A stretch of 64,000 nucleotides of DNA from Tubulanus polymorphus (lineage: Eukaryota; Nemertea; Palaeonemertea; Tubulaniformes; Tubulanidae): assembly GCF_964204645.1 (NCBI RefSeq), contig NC_134028.1, positions 13,257,263-13,321,262 on the forward strand. The letters are read 5' to 3'. Position 1 is the first letter of the stretch. The number at the start of each line of letters is the position of its first letter. This document shows positions 1-12,016 of the stretch, piece after piece. Below the pieces are notes generated by a model, which saw only the letters and a program-made list of their open reading frames with translations, was not told where the DNA came from and ran no database searches. The position numbers and the translations under genes were made by a program.

Positions 1-684
1 TTGAAAAATGTCGCTAAAAAGGGCGCTTAAGCAGTACGCTCTCCTCCAAACAGTCGCCTCCCTACTCCACGTAGCCTTAATCTGTGTGGCCAATACAGAC
101 CCCCCAACCCGCTCTCCTCAGAGTAATCCGCTTTAGAGGCTATCCTCATACGAAACTCGCAGTGTTGATTACTCGGCGGATATGGCTACCCCCATTCCAA
201 GTGCCCTCTCGCACATAGCTGTCCCCCGTCATCTCAGGAGCTAATTGCGACTCATGCCAGATCTGTCAAACTAGTCGTATGCATAAGTGTTGTACGTAGC
301 GACGGTCAATAGGGGAACGATCCTCACGTAGAACTAAATGGGTTCGATGCAGCAGGAAAACAACAGAAATCCTCGTCCTTTCTTCCAGTGCTGGCGAATC
401 AAATAAACGCAATATTCGAAGTTTGATTGGAATGTAGTACGAATTATTAAATATATATATATTTTCTTATAATACAAAGTTCATCGTTCTTGATGCCAAG
501 GGGCCATCATGTCCACACGCAAAACACCTTGATTCTTTACATTTCGATATATAAAAAGAATGTGCCCTTCATGGCTTGCAAAGCCTTGGTACAGTCAATG
601 TACGGTAGCATACAAAAGAGACGACCGAACGTCAAATAGAAGCGGTGGCTCTGGCGTGTATCTAATATAACTTAGGTCTCAGTA
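1..684. other. No recognised feature
   Basis: No open frame, RNA gene or repeat that I recognise. The segment contains a short AT microsatellite near 450-465 and otherwise ordinary mixed composition. It probably lies in a SEC31 intron, because the gene runs leftward past position 5181 and no further exon was found. Confidence 0.4.
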
Positions 685-955
685 AACGAGCGTTGAAGCT
701 AATCAACGATTAAGATGTTAACGACGGAGCGTCAAATATTTAACAACGAGCGTGGTCGTTAATCAACGATAAGAATTATACGACGGAGCGTCAAATGGTT
801 AACGACGAGCGTTGTCTTCAATCAACGATAAGAATTATACGACGGAGCGTCAAATAGTTAACGACGAGCGTTGTCGTTAATCAACGATAAGAATTATACG
901 ACGGGGCGTCAAATAGTTAACGACGAGCGTTGTCGTTTATCAACGACAGCACGCC
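685..955. repeat. 59-bp tandem repeat (about 4.5 copies)
   Basis: The block GACGGAGCGTCAAAT recurs at about 722, 781, 840 and 899, a period of 59 bp. Each unit also carries ACGACGAGCGTTGTCG and ATCAACGATAAGAATTATAC. Copies differ by a few substitutions (GGGGCG for GGAGCG in the last). The array ends as the sequence becomes non-repetitive near 950. Confidence 0.9.
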
Positions 956-2339
956 AAATTCAAAATGTCGTTGACGCGACCTCGAAGAGTCGAAATTCAG
1001 AGGCGACGTCAAGGAGATGAAACGACCGCGTGTTCGTTCGAAAAAGGAGTTAGTGAATACAGGCGATTTTCATGGTCAGCAGAAACGACATCTCGGAGTA
1101 AAATTACGGAAATAGCACAGAAGATATACTATACTATTATTATTACCATTACTATTAGTAATTACAGCGACGAGAGCGTTAAGATGGCATCGTCAAAGGA
1201 TTGAATTTAAACAGACGATGAACTGACGGAGAATTTACAATATTTACAGGATTGTAAGTGACGAGTTTATCGGCAGCCCATGGCCGACGACTACACGGCC
1301 CCCCGTGACTCACTGAGGGCGGGATGTCAAAAACCACTGCAGCGATCCCGGGGTCAGACGACCCGGAGGCCCGTGTCTTAAATAGAAAGTAAAATTGTCT
1401 TCTTACATGATCTGTACGATTTACAGCGTCCGATTCGTAAAACGGTGAAGAGGCAGCAAGAAAGAGTTTCTAATGTGGCTCTGCCAGAGCCAAGTTGCCA
1501 ATGAGCGCGATTGCGCTAAATTTATAGTTTTCATGCGGTCAACGCACGCGGTGATTGGTCAAGCGTGACGAGCAGTGATACGCTCCGCGGACAAAGTAGA
1601 GCACGCGAAATCATTCGACTGTGACGAATGATAAAACCCTAAATAAAGACTTCATACCCGAGAGATAGAATTAAGTTCTATAATATTTTAAGATTAACGC
1701 GAAAAACGACGACTATAAGACCGATACGGGGATATTTACTACAAATAAACCGGAGTAAACCGCACCACCGCGAAAACGCTCACACGGAAGTGAGGCGGCG
1801 CCAGCGAGCGGCTTCGTAAAAACGAGCGTAAACACGAACAGGGCTGGAGAATTCTCCGGCGACGAGACGGAACCAAAACGGCCCAAAATCAAAGAAGTTG
1901 GGTCTCAAATATAAAAAGGTGAAGATACACTAATAGGTAGGTGGAGAATAAAAGAATGGCCTGGACAGGCGCCGAAAAATCGCTAATATCACCGCGATGT
2001 GGCGTGGCCAACACCGCGGGGGCCTGCCCAGGTCGTAAAATTGGAATCTGACAGAACTGCCAAAAATCTGTCAGATTGAAATTGAGCCGAAAAGATCCCG
2101 AAACATCGCCGCAGAACACTCAGCCCCGTCCCGGAATACGTACATCTAAAAAGAAACAATGAGAAAAGAACGGCTTAAGGCCATTCCGAAATACATAATA
2201 TAATTTCACCAAAGACCGACATTTTGTGGTCAAACCCACCCCAGATATAGACAATTTTCGCCACACTACTATATGACTCTACAACTCTTTGAGGGCTAAC
2301 ATCACCAAGTTGCCCGAATTCAGCATTAGGCAAGATGGC
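956..2339. other. Unassigned region upstream of the BEL/Pao relic
   Basis: Contains a 79-codon frame at 965-1204 (+) beginning just after the 59-bp array and a 76-codon frame at 1889-2119 (-); neither resembles a known family. A stretch at 1480-1700 with an AATAAA-type signal near 1642 could be LTR or leader sequence of the adjacent BEL/Pao relic, but no matching LTR pair was found. Confidence 0.3.
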
Positions 2340-3330
2340 CAAAGGTTATGAAGCAGATTTCGGCCTGCTGTTAACCGAATGAATTTTCTTGAAATCCATT
2401 GAAGGCATCAATGAAGCTAGCCCAATCATTCATGAAACCTCCCTCTGTAGTCGAGGTGGTTTTAATTTGGGTGGAAGGGTTAGTAATAGTCCCCAGTTGT
2501 GAGCATTTCTAAGCCAAGACACCAAGCAGATTCCATTAGGGGGCTGGACCTTGATTTGGACAAAACTTGTGAGTTTTGGGATCCAGAACTCACTGAGTGA
2601 GTGAGGTATCTCGTGGAACCTCTTGGTCGCTGAGTTAGCACACATTCGTGTAAAAAGACAAATTCCTGAACGACCAGCTACTTTTCATGGCATCCTCTCT
2701 GTTGTAAGCTGACTCTATGATCTATTTGGCTGGCTGGCATCCTTCATTTTACCAGCGAAGATGCTGCTGCAGAATTTATGCCTGCATAAGGCTGATTGTG
2801 ACAAAGAATTGACTGCAGATGAAATATGTAAGTGGAAAAATGGTTACAGGACATTTCTGACCTTAATCAGATCCGTGTTTTACCAGCAAAGATGCTGCTA
2901 CAAAATTTATACCTTCATAACGCCAATTGTGACAAAGAATTGAATGCACATGAAATGTGTAAATGGAAAAAATGATTACAGGACATTTCCGACCTAAATC
3001 AAATCTGTTTACTGCATGGCTACAAGGAGGCTGGCTTCGGGAAGGTCACGAATTGCGCAATACGCCTGTTTCTAATGTTTCGGAGATCAATAATGGGACG
3101 TCTCACAGATATCTCAGGCGACGTCTCATGTGTGCTTATGTTAGCCAAGTCAAGGGTCGTTTCCTTGAAGTCTTTCTATTCCGTGCCTAGAGTTACCTGC
3201 TAGTGCTACGTCCTAAGGGATAGTACTATTGTGTTATGCTACATCAGGAATGAATCGTCTCGGTACAAAACCGTCGCAAATCCTGTGGTCGCTATTGATT
3301 TAAACTTTGATGTCAGAATATTGACAGGTA
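2340..3330 (+). pseudogene. BEL/Pao LTR-retrotransposon pol fragment (reverse transcriptase to RNase H), decayed
   Basis: Conceptual translation on the plus strand follows the Pao-type pol protein in order: a degraded YVDD region ending FLKSI (about 2380-2400), RGGFNLGGRVSNS (2450-2490), FHGILSVVS then LYDLFGWLASFILPAKM (2685-2763), an LCLHKA/ELTADEICKWK segment, MAKSRV and VPR (about 3140-3190), and DSTIVLCYIRNESSRY (about 3220-3265), the Pao RNase-H-region motif. At least two in-frame stops (one near 2709) and several frameshifts break it. The ELTADEICKWK part is tandemly duplicated. The catalytic aspartates are not preserved, so it is dead. It lies in or beyond a SEC31 intron, in the opposite orientation to that gene. 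The family assignment rests on motif order and spacing, which are distinctive. Confidence 0.82.
2747..3008 (+). repeat. 131-bp tandem duplication inside the pol relic
   Basis: TTTTACCAGCGAAGATGCTGC at 2747 recurs as TTTTACCAGCAAAGATGCTGC at 2878, and the similarity continues for the full 131-bp unit. The duplicated piece encodes the LPAKMLLQ-to-NQIRVLPA segment of the Pao pol, so the protein segment occurs twice in a row. Confidence 0.9.
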
Positions 3331-3479
3331 GAGTGTAAGCTTAGATTTTACTGTTAAGTAAGATTATTGGTTCCGGGAACAAATTTCTCTGTCAGTCATC
3401 TGAAAATTAGCCAGACCCACCGCGGGAGAATATTGCTCAATATAGTTGATCAGACCTGCCAACCTGACTACTTACCAAA
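3331..3479. other. Unassigned
   Basis: Between the Pao relic and the hAT-like relic; nothing recognised. Confidence 0.4.
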
Positions 3480-3850
3480 TCCTAACAAATTACTTTTAAA
3501 AGAGTAACACTGATACCCTTAAGAGTAACATGACCCCCAAAGCCCCTTTTCCCTTTGAACATTGCATGGAATAATCTACCAGCATGATCGCTTGCTGAAA
3601 GTGGGATGTTGTGTTCGACGAGGAATATAGTGAATAACAACTCTGCACGTAGAGTATCACTCACGAAATCATTATTCGTGGGTTTTTCTTGAAGTACTAG
3701 CTTATTCTGCAATTATCGGCACTGTCTTTATGTTTTCCAGTAGCAATATGATGTTTAATATCAGTGATACCACCATGGCACATCGATGTCAACACCACAC
3801 GACAGGACATGCAGCACGCGTGGAATCGACTCTTTTGAGATCTTTTGATG
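3480..3850 (-). pseudogene. hAT-like transposase N-terminal fragment (BED-type zinc finger plus AE-x-F/DHA-x-MF block)
   Basis: Read on the minus strand, 3850-3740 gives a CHGGITDIKHHI-to-GKHKD segment, the shape of a BED-type zinc finger (C...H...H). It is followed at 3640-3540 by RAELLFTIFLVEHNIP and SASDHAGRLFHAMF, a block typical of hAT-superfamily proteins in invertebrates. A stop and a frameshift separate the two parts. The text becomes unrelated after MF, where the family normally has PDS. Only about 120 codons of a protein usually over 500 residues remain. The alternative is a host ZBED-type gene exon, but the lesions argue against function. Confidence 0.6.
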
Positions 3851-5180
3851 AACGAGTAGTCAGTAGTATACGAGGAAAAAGTTTTTTTTACCTGAGCGAA
3901 TTTTTTTTTTCAGGCGGTTCATTGTCATTTGACACTGCTGCCGATGAAATATTCCCAAATTATAATTCATCGAACAATTCCTCAGTCGCGTCCACCATGT
4001 TTAATATCTTTGAAGCTAATTTCTAACCGAAACCGTCCAAAACAGAAGCAACTAATTTTATTCATTGACACTTTACGTTATGTAAACACATCAGCGTTAC
4101 ATAACAATATAACGATAACAATAATAAGATTAAGAAAGGAAACAATTTCTGAGTCGGGATCGTAGCTATTACGATTTTTTGGTAACAGTTGACAGGTCTG
4201 ATTGATGAATCCGCTAGGGATAGTTGGGCTCTTTGGGGGGTGATCGAGACGAGACCTGGTGATAAGGGTTTGGTTCGACAGGACGTAGTGAAAACTGCCC
4301 ATATCAAGTGAGTCAGACCTGTTCATCAATCAGTAACCCTGCTCGAGGCGGATCATTAGTCTGGACAAGTTATCCTGTTATATCTTAGATGTTAGACGTT
4401 ATGAGCTGATTATTGAGTTCATTGAGTATTGTTTAATTTTGATACAGTTTAACTGGCGAAAGTCCCGATTTTTCAGTTCATTTTCCGATCAAAATCTGTC
4501 TCAGTCAGATTCCAGAAGTCAGAAATTCGGCTCAGTCAGCTAAAACATATGCTCCGAATGTTTCAAAACAATGCATTTTTCAATCTCTAAGCCAGTGGGC
4601 TAATTTCAGATCTGTTAAACACATGTTTACAATGGTAGTCTGCTATAGAACAGAGTATTGACCCCGTGTCACTCAGTTGTTAGGGTTCAGGGTTTTAATC
4701 TGCAGCTAATTCCGATTCTTCTTAAAAAAACCCCAAAATCTGACTTATTCATTATCGGAATTTTTCAGACATCTTCCGGCGGTCCCAATGACTTACGCCA
4801 GTACTACTGCATTATGTACTGTGGAAATATATGTATTGTTTCGGGGCATTGCTATGTAATTTTTTGATAGGTGAAAATCGTAATCATGTAAGAAGGGGTA
4901 TATGCATCATTTTGGTAAGCTTTGACCATGTATTTGTATCAAAAGTTTAGTTGTTAGTTTACTTACGCCTATATTTCTTTATAGATACTTAAAATACGTA
5001 GTTTAATACCATATTGTATATGAATCTGGCTGCTGTAGGGGGCAGCACCCTATATAGCATTATCACGTGGCAGTAGCATTCTTTTCTCATCTTAGTATTT
5101 TTGTTGTTCCCATTATCTTAATCCATTGTATCCCTACATCCTAATTGGGCCAAAAAGGAATGTAATCAGCTCACACTTAC
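3851..5180. other. SEC31 intron, no recognised feature
   Basis: Sequence downstream (minus strand) of the SEC31 exon ending at 5181. I looked for the next expected WD40 exon and did not find it, so the intron probably extends beyond the window. Short frames at 3730-4165 and 4062-4329 have no recognisable content. Confidence 0.4.
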
Positions 5181-5376
5181 CTGAAATGGATTGAAGTCCA
5201 TGGCCACAACTGCACCAGTGTGTTTATCACTTTTGTAGACTAAAGGCTCATCACTGCTTAAGATTTTACTGGGGTTCCACATAAATAAATTTCCATTATC
5301 ACCACCTCCACATAACACACCCGATGAACTATCTGGACTAGACATACCATGAGAACTCCATGCTAACTTGTGAAAC
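5181..5376 (-). CDS. sec31: SEC31 third coding exon (WD40 region)
   Basis: A 196-bp minus-strand exon from acceptor CATCAG (5377) to donor GTAAGT (5180-5175). Phase is 1 + 65 complete codons. It starts FHKLAWSSHGM, then SGVLCGGGDNGNLFMWNPSKIL, then SDKHTGAVVAMDFNPFQ; the pattern HKLxWxxxGM...GVLxxGGxNGNxxxxxPSKI...KHTGxVxAxDxNxFQ is diagnostic of Sec31. The intron to its upstream neighbour is only 83 bp (5377-5459). Further WD40 blades, the Sec13-binding segment and the C-terminal helical domain must lie left of position 1; no later exon was found in 1-5180. Confidence 0.93.
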
Positions 5377-5459
5377 CTGATGATATTTTCAAATGTCTAT
5401 AATATCTCAAAGTGCATTGTACAATCTTAATATCCAGTTAACAGTAGAATGTTTCTTAC

Positions 5460-5549
5460 CGGCAATCTGTATTGATACTCCCAGCAAGATTCAGTTCCTT
5501 CCCATTATCAGCTAAGTTCAATCCATATATTTCAAGAGCAGCATTTGTA
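5460..5549 (-). CDS. sec31: SEC31 second coding exon (residues 38-67, WD40 blade 1)
   Basis: A 90-bp exon on the minus strand between acceptor TTTGCATTTCAG (ends 5550) and donor GTAAGAA (starts 5459). Phase is 1 + 29 codons + 2: the first T completes serine with the preceding exon, then TNAALEIYGLNLADNGKE, then LAGSINTDC, and the last two bases CG complete arginine with the next exon. This is the STNAxLExxxLxL segment of the Sec31 propeller. It is separated from the start-codon exon by a 6,467-bp intron loaded with mobile-element remains. Both splice sites are canonical and the frame is open, so I take it as functional. Confidence 0.92.
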
Positions 5550-5564
5550 CTGAAATGCAAATTA

Positions 5565-5760
5565 CAAACTAGGGGTCCAGGGACACCATGCCCACCTGTG
5601 AAGTGGTTTCACATGTTCAACAATCTAATAATTTCAATATTCAATGCCCCCCTGGTGACCATATACAAAAACCAATGACCTTGAAACTCACCAAAATCAC
5701 AAGACATGTAACGAGCTATAATTTTGCAGCTCAGTCAATTTGATATTTCATTGCTAAGAA
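5565..5760 (+). mobile_element. Fragment of the 154-bp-monomer (pearl/Helentron-associated-like) element in SEC31 intron
   Basis: ACTAGGGGTCCAGGGACACC at about 5568 and the following 150 bp (GCCCCCCTGGTGACCATATAC, ACCAATGACCTTGAAACTCACC) match the left end and first monomer of the repeat arrays at 37723, 47094 and 50007. Only one monomer is present here. It begins about 20 bp upstream of the SEC31 exon (5460-5549) on the transcript. Confidence 0.8.
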
Positions 5761-6141
5761 TAACTCCAGGGTTTTCCCCATAGCTAAGAATACTCACTCG
5801 CTGTCAGATCGTTGCGCATTTTGATTTCGACATACAAACATGGAGCAGTGGTTTAAAGCAGGGATTGAAAGGTACAGTTTTTTATTCAGTAACAGGAGAA
5901 AGGAATTTTGCACTAATAACAGTCATTTCAAAGCATGGTGCTTAACAGTTACAAAATATTACACAAACTAAACGATAGGCTACAACAGACTAACTGTACC
6001 GGAACGGAACAGGGACCGTATAGCAAATTCAACTGATAAAAATATTTAATTACACATTAAGTTGATGAAACCACATGAACATTTTGGCGATTTTTTCTCA
6101 GTTTCCACTTTTAACATCCGATTTCAATGTCCTATATAAAT

Positions 6142-8770
6142 CTAAATATCTCTTAGATTGGGGATAGTAAATGGTCCATGACCCTGGATCGTTATTGGTC
6201 CGTAGAACAAAAGAAGTCTGGGTACAGAATCTCTGTCTTCTCGTTTCGGCCAATCAAATTTGTCTGCGCCAGTTCTGTACATGAATTTCATATCGATTGA
6301 TTCGTCACTTATCGCAAGAACTAGTCCCACGTAAAAACACTTGTCGTAATAAACTGCATGATATTCACCAATCTACAAATATGATTTTCATCAACATGCT
6401 TTATTTTCATTTCAGAATTGAGATAACGGCAGAGTGACCACCTGAGCAGGCAGAATATCTATCTTAACGAATAAACATTTTACATACGTTAACATTGATT
6501 AATTTTGTCACTTCTGTTTCACTCAATTCATCTATCTGTATGCCCTGAAAAATCATCAGGTAGCGGGGTGATTTCTTCATTCATCGGGACAACTAGTACA
6601 ACTTCGTCAGTTTTTTTATGTTGATGATCGCCCTCTTCATTTTCAGATAGGTCTGTGTCGCGTGTACAAAGTGTTAACATTTCGGGCTTAAGCTCACCGA
6701 CATTTTCTTTGTTCAAACATGACCCCTGTTTTTCATCGCAACATACTTCACAGAAACAACTGTAATCACGTACACGCAGAGTATAGGGAGCCGGACCTTT
6801 GATAAACGCATGTCGGCGGGCGGCATCCTTTCATCGTGTGGATATTGGTATAGGGACGGTCCCTGGGTATGTCATTTCCATTTACATACAAAAATGAACG
6901 TTTCGAAAGTGGGTGTTCTGAGGTTAGATTTTCCTGGCAATATGAATACATATCCCAAGCATTTGTGATAACAATACCCGACGCAATCGCGCGATCCAAA
7001 CTTCTGTTTATGACCCCAATTTCCCCCTCCCCCTCCCCCTTACCATGTTCGGAACCAAAATAATGTCGCTCCATTGGTATATCGGTTAACGACAGATCAG
7101 CGAATGTGCCTTTTCCCTTATATTGCGCGCCACAGCCATCAGAAAATGCAATCAATTTTTCTATTTTCACTTCTTTGGCAATTTGCTCCAATGATTTTTC
7201 GATGAAATGATTTACGGCGTGATAATCGTGTTTCCTGTCATCTGACAAGATCACCCACGCATGACATATTAATTGCCTATGATCACTGTGATGGTAATAG
7301 TAGACACATGGGTGCATTGTTATTTGTGACTTTCCAAAATACGCTGCTTTTATTTCGTCCTGGAATTTGATTTCTCGATTTTTGGCTAAGTCACAAATAA
7401 CAATGGCCCAATCAGATGGTAAGTGTTCTTTCAGTGTTCTATATTGATACCACTGTCACCTAGCTGTGTGCCTCGGGAATGATACCCCTCCACTGTTGCC
7501 AAAGTCACATGTTAGTTCGTCGATTAGATATTTGACGCTACTCTGTTTTACAATGAGTATATATTTCGCTTGGGATGATTTGGAATTTGTATCAACCCTT
7601 TTTTCCCAGTGGGTCCACGTAACCATACGATGGGAGGGTGTGTCAATAATTCATCAATTCTGGCGCTATAGTCCTTGCAATTCATGCAAGAACCATTAAT
7701 GCGTGCTGGGGAATTAAACCGAGTCCCATCTGATTTCAGACATAATATCTTGTCAATAAATGCAAATTCACTTTCGAAACGCGCAGCTCCGATAACAGCT
7801 AGGGCTTTCAAATTATAACGGATATTTTCACAGTAAATACATGTACATGTATTCAACACATTTGATATTTTCTGTACATTTTTCGACCTTAACAATGCGA
7901 ATTTAGTTGAACCAATTTTTATTTCGGGGTTTTCTTTCCGGAATAACTGGTAGGCTGTCATAATTGATGTTTGCATCATATAGCCCGGCCCTGATTTGGT
8001 TGCGTATCTTTTGTCCGGAAGGACACGTGACACATCTTCTCGGTAATAGAAGCTCTCGATGGCTTGCTCATGAATTGGCGAAAGCCCTACCCTACATTTC
8101 CGATAACCACCGCCTATTATGGCCCGCGTAATCGTCTGTCGGTTTATCTTATATGTTATTGAAAGATAGCGCTTACTTTTCTCTCTACATTTCTTAGCGA
8201 TTTTCTGTATAGCCGATTTCGAGTAATTCGACTTTCCTTGGCAGGACAAATTGATAGTGCTATCTTCTTTGCCGAATTCATTGGCCAGCTTATTGACTAC
8301 TAATGATCGTTTTCGGGGGGACTTAGGGAGTGATTTTTTCGCTTTGGCTACAGCGTTATATTCGGATCGTTTAGCTTCAAAGGGGGAGTCCTTTGACATG
8401 GGAGTAGTTGGGGCTATCTTTTTATTTTCATGATAACGTTTCCGTTGTTTTTCCACTATTCTTTGTTTTTTTTTTAGAACTAATTCGCAACCTTTCTTCG
8501 CGCTTTTTTACGCGCCAGTATTCGCGCTTTTGTTCAAGTTTTGAACGTGTGGTCTTTTTTGGGGGATTCAATACCACCCGGGGACTCCAACCTTAAGATT
8601 TAGTACAGTTTTTTTCCACTTTTTTTTCCCTTGATTTTTTATTTTGTATTCTGGCCTTTTCCAGTATATCGATGTTTTTCATAATCGCAGAAGGCGACGT
8701 TTTTTTTTACTAAGCTCTTTTTTGAGAGCCGCCTGCCGCTCTCGGGCCGCTAACTTGTGCTTTTCTAGAT
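6142..8770 (-). pseudogene. Decayed transposon-type gene of an uncharacterised metazoan family (SDGCGAQYK / HGKGEGEGE)
   Basis: Reading leftward: a basic, helix-prone N-terminus (8770-8460; KHKLAARERQAALKKE, REYWRVKKREERL); then 8456-7548 with YREDVSRVLPDKRYATK, a Cys-rich CTCIYCENIRYNLKAL and CMNCKDYSARIDELL; then 7317-6766 with QITMHPCVYYYH, IAFSDGCGAQYKGKG, ERHYFGSEHGKGEGEGEIG; then an SCFCEVCC cluster and an acidic linker (6716-6528). A C-terminal part (IGEYHAVYYDKCFYVGLV...FDWPKREDRD) follows, apparently across a small intron (donor GTATGT near 6486, acceptor TTTGTAG near 6374). D and E residues in the last motifs suggest a DDE-like nuclease, but that is inference. Lesions: frameshifts near 8470 (A-run), 7620, 6815 and 6545 (T-run), and an in-frame TGA near 7458. 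Same strand as SEC31, wholly within its intron. I recognise the family only as widespread uncharacterised proteins of marine invertebrates. Confidence 0.7.
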
Positions 8771-10792
8771 ATATTTAAATGATGGCAAGCCGTGCCACAC
8801 TGCCTTTGAAAAGGAGGATATTGTAGACCTCAGAATGTCTATGAGCGCTGTACCGGAGTATGAAAAGGACTCGATTATCTTGGGCAAAATCAGTTCATTC
8901 ATGTTCAATGAGAAAATGACAGTTTCTAGCAAACAAAACAAGAAAGAATTTCTAAAAATGTGCTTGCTGACATGGTTGTACTGAAAGCTGGCTTGGTGGT
9001 TTTGTATTTCTGTAGTAGAATTAACCGAACTTTGAACTGATTACTTTTTAAAGAGCTAAGGGTCAAAGAGATCGGTGTTGTCTTATGAAATGTTACACAC
9101 GGGGACTGGGAATCGGAATGGTTTTATTGTAAACGTGGACCAAGTAAGCTTTTGGATAGTTGTTATTTGAATATTGTAGTATCTTAACGGAATCTATTAT
9201 CATGTTGATAATTGCTAGATTACTTATCGGATTGTGTTGAAATGATTTTACATAGAAACATTTACAACTGAAAGAAAAAACTTGACTAACTCGAGTGACT
9301 TCAGGTGAAGAGAAGCGAACACGAAAATAGATAGGAGCCACGATTTTTCTTTTTGAAATAATAAGACATTAAGCAAGAATGCAAGCATGCAAGCCCATGA
9401 AAACCAAACGGCGAGAAAACAGCAGCGTACGTGGTATTATGTTCTGGGGCGGCGTTGTTGTCGAGAGATGATTAAATTTACTCACTGGTAAGTGCAATGA
9501 TTCTATTCCTACTGGGCTATAAATTCGATTCAAAATCTGTAGACCTAGGCCTGTGTGATTATTTTGATGAATTTATCCCCATTTCTTTACAGCATTAGCC
9601 AAGAGGTAGCCACTCATAAAACATTACAAGGAAAATGGTTTACCACCACGATACAAAGAATCTGGTGGCCGCCGAGAGAAAAATAAACGAATCATCAGTT
9701 TCGATGATACTACATGAGTCATCACCTTCATCGTCAACTTAGCCGAGATCCACTCAATGTCGTTACCCGGCAGGGTGCCAGGATACAAACGATTCGACAT
9801 TAAACTCCCTTGTCGCACATGACCAAAGCCAGTATTTGGAGGATGTATAAGCAAGCTATGGTGTCAGCTGGTAAGTTTGAAATTAATCAATTTTTTAACT
9901 GTTTATATCTGACATTCTTTTTAGGCCTAGGTGAGAATAAATTGCATCACGTATTGGATGGTCGAAGCAGCACTCAGTTATCAGTTTTGGGGACTAAAAA
10001 TGGTTTCTGACAGACTGAGAGTAATGTTGTTCCAGAAGGTTATCTCACAGTATGGTAACAAGTTCTAAAAATCTATTTTACAGAGTTTCGTGCCGTCAGT
10101 CTGCATTCATTTAGAAAACTTTGGAGAACTCTTCTGCTGTTCTATGTTCTCAGCCGACCGATGAGGGACCTCTGTTGGACATGTCACGAGAATAATTCGG
10201 CAATTTATCGTAGTGTAAATATTCAATTATAAGAAATGAAAACTGATCGTTTACGTGCGCAGGAGGACCATCTTACTAAGGTAACATTGGAACGGTCACT
10301 TTATTAATCCATGGTTGCGGACTGCAAATCTGTAATTAACTCACTTGGTTGCAAGCAGCTCGCCAGTAATGCACTTGCCTCGAATGATATACATGTACAC
10401 TATAGTATAGTGAACCATTCTGCTATCTGAACCATTTCTTTGAGAATTATGGATTAAGTGAAAAACATGTCGACCTTCACTGCGATAATTGTAGCGGACA
10501 AAACAAGAACAACTGTTTTTTATGGTACCTTACTTGGCGTACCATACATAGACTTCACGCATCGATAACCATGAACTTTTTGATAGCTGGCCATACAAAA
10601 TTTGCTCCTGACTGGTGTTTCGTACTAATAAAGCAGAGGTATAGACGGAGTATGGTTTCCTGCCTCAACGACATCGCAGAAGTGGTTAATGCCAGCACTA
10701 CAGTTGGAAACAATATCTTGAATTCTGCAGTTTCAACACTAGAGATATTTCCTGTCCATTACCCAGTGATCGCCAGCCAGTTGCACACTTAG
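8771..10792 (+). pseudogene. Decayed transposon-type gene of a second, related family (HCDNCSGQNKNN / GHTKFAPDWCF)
   Basis: Plus strand. 8775-8980 encodes an N-terminal piece (VDLRMSMSAVPEYEKDSIILGKIS). 9620-9870 has NLAEIHSMSLPGRVPGY and SHMTKASIWRMYKQAMVSAG followed by GTAAGT, a plausible donor. 10085-10330 has DLCWTCHENNSAIYRS and KVTLERSLY. 10440-10740 has HCDNCSGQNKNNCFLWYL, AGHTKFAPDWCFVLIKQ and YRRSMVSCLNDIAEVV. The order and spacing match a large family of uncharacterised invertebrate proteins. Stops and frameshifts (for example near 9715 and 10235) interrupt it, and the middle is partly lost. It stands head to head with the preceding pseudogene, which carries the comparable motif SDGCGAQYK. 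No function is assigned; transposase origin is inferred from copy-number habit and decay. Confidence 0.65.
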
Positions 10793-12016
10793 AACTCTCT
10801 TTTGATGAATTAGATGTGCCGGTTCTGCCTCCAGCCAAACATGGCCGGAGTGCATATTCAAATTCTGGACGTCGTCAGGATCGAGGTCATAGTTATGGAG
10901 TAGTTTTATAAACTGATCATGGATATCTTGATATTGAACTGTTAGGCCTAATACATAAGTGATTGTATGATGAGATTGAATGGATACACGGCATTGTGAA
11001 GTATGAATTGTTCGGTTCGACAGTAATAGTTCTAAAGCCTGATTGGTCACGAATCTGTTAAAATGAATTGTGTAATGATTACCCTTTAAATTGTGCAGTG
11101 TTCATTTAAAAGAAAATATACGGTTCATGATACAGTATCGATATATCTGGAATTTCTGAAGAGCAGGTTTTGATTTTTGGTGAATCGCAGTCTGAAGAGG
11201 TGATCGATCTGGAATTGGTAATTTAGCAATGTATCTAAAAATAAATCATCTCATAATCTCCCACTTCCTTGCTTCAGTACCACATACAACCATTTCTTGC
11301 ATGTATCTCTCTGTTTTAAATTGCGATTTGAATCTGTTTGAAACATGATTAAAAATTTTGAAATTTTTTCAAATTTTCCAATTCTCGAATATTCGTATTA
11401 TTTTCAGTCGCCAAAATTTTGACAAACTATCAACAGGAATCTTGGTTATTACGAGAAATATATTGTACATGGACCCACCAAGCTATGGTGAGAATTTGAA
11501 GACATTATCTCAACCTTAGGACAATGGTTGCTATGGTGCATTGTTGAACTAAGTACCCCCAACTTTAACCCACGATTTCTCAGAAACCACTTCAGCCGTC
11601 CATAGATCTTTAAAATGGCATAACTTGATCAATTTTTGAGATATCAATATAATTTTTTTTTAAATTGATTTAAGTTTATACAGTGGCTTTCAGGATATGT
11701 GTTAATCTCAAATTTGATCATTTGACCCAACTGACTGATTTTGCCAGCACCAGTCACATATGAGAAATATTTAGATTAAAAATTCATATGATATCACCAA
11801 TCAGAGGGTGTGAAAGAAGTAGAGAATGAAATTAACTGCTGTTGCTACACCCCAAATGGGCTAAATCACTTGATTCTGTCTATGAACAGACAGCCAAATA
11901 GAAAGGTAGATACACAATTGTTTTTAGAGAGGAATCTTAAGTGTCTCAAGCCCCTCATAGATTTAAGCTTAGTTTACAGCTGGCCTAACAATGTGTATAT
12001 CAACAACTCAACTCAC
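10793..12016. other. Remainder of SEC31 intron, no recognised gene
   Basis: A 103-codon minus frame at 10739-11050 overlaps the end of the previous pseudogene and has no recognisable content. AAATTCATATGATATCAC followed by ATCAGAGGGTG at 11784-11812 also occurs near 17161-17193, there with an extra TAGGCC. Confidence 0.4.

Noticed and set aside
4190-4335. Terminal inverted repeats around AGGTCTGATTGATGA and AGACCTGTTCATCAATCA
   Set aside because: The similar words are rearranged rather than true inverted repeats, and no target duplication was seen.
10739-11050. 103-residue minus ORF as a gene
   Set aside because: Overlaps the end of the plus-strand pseudogene and has no family match that I recognise.
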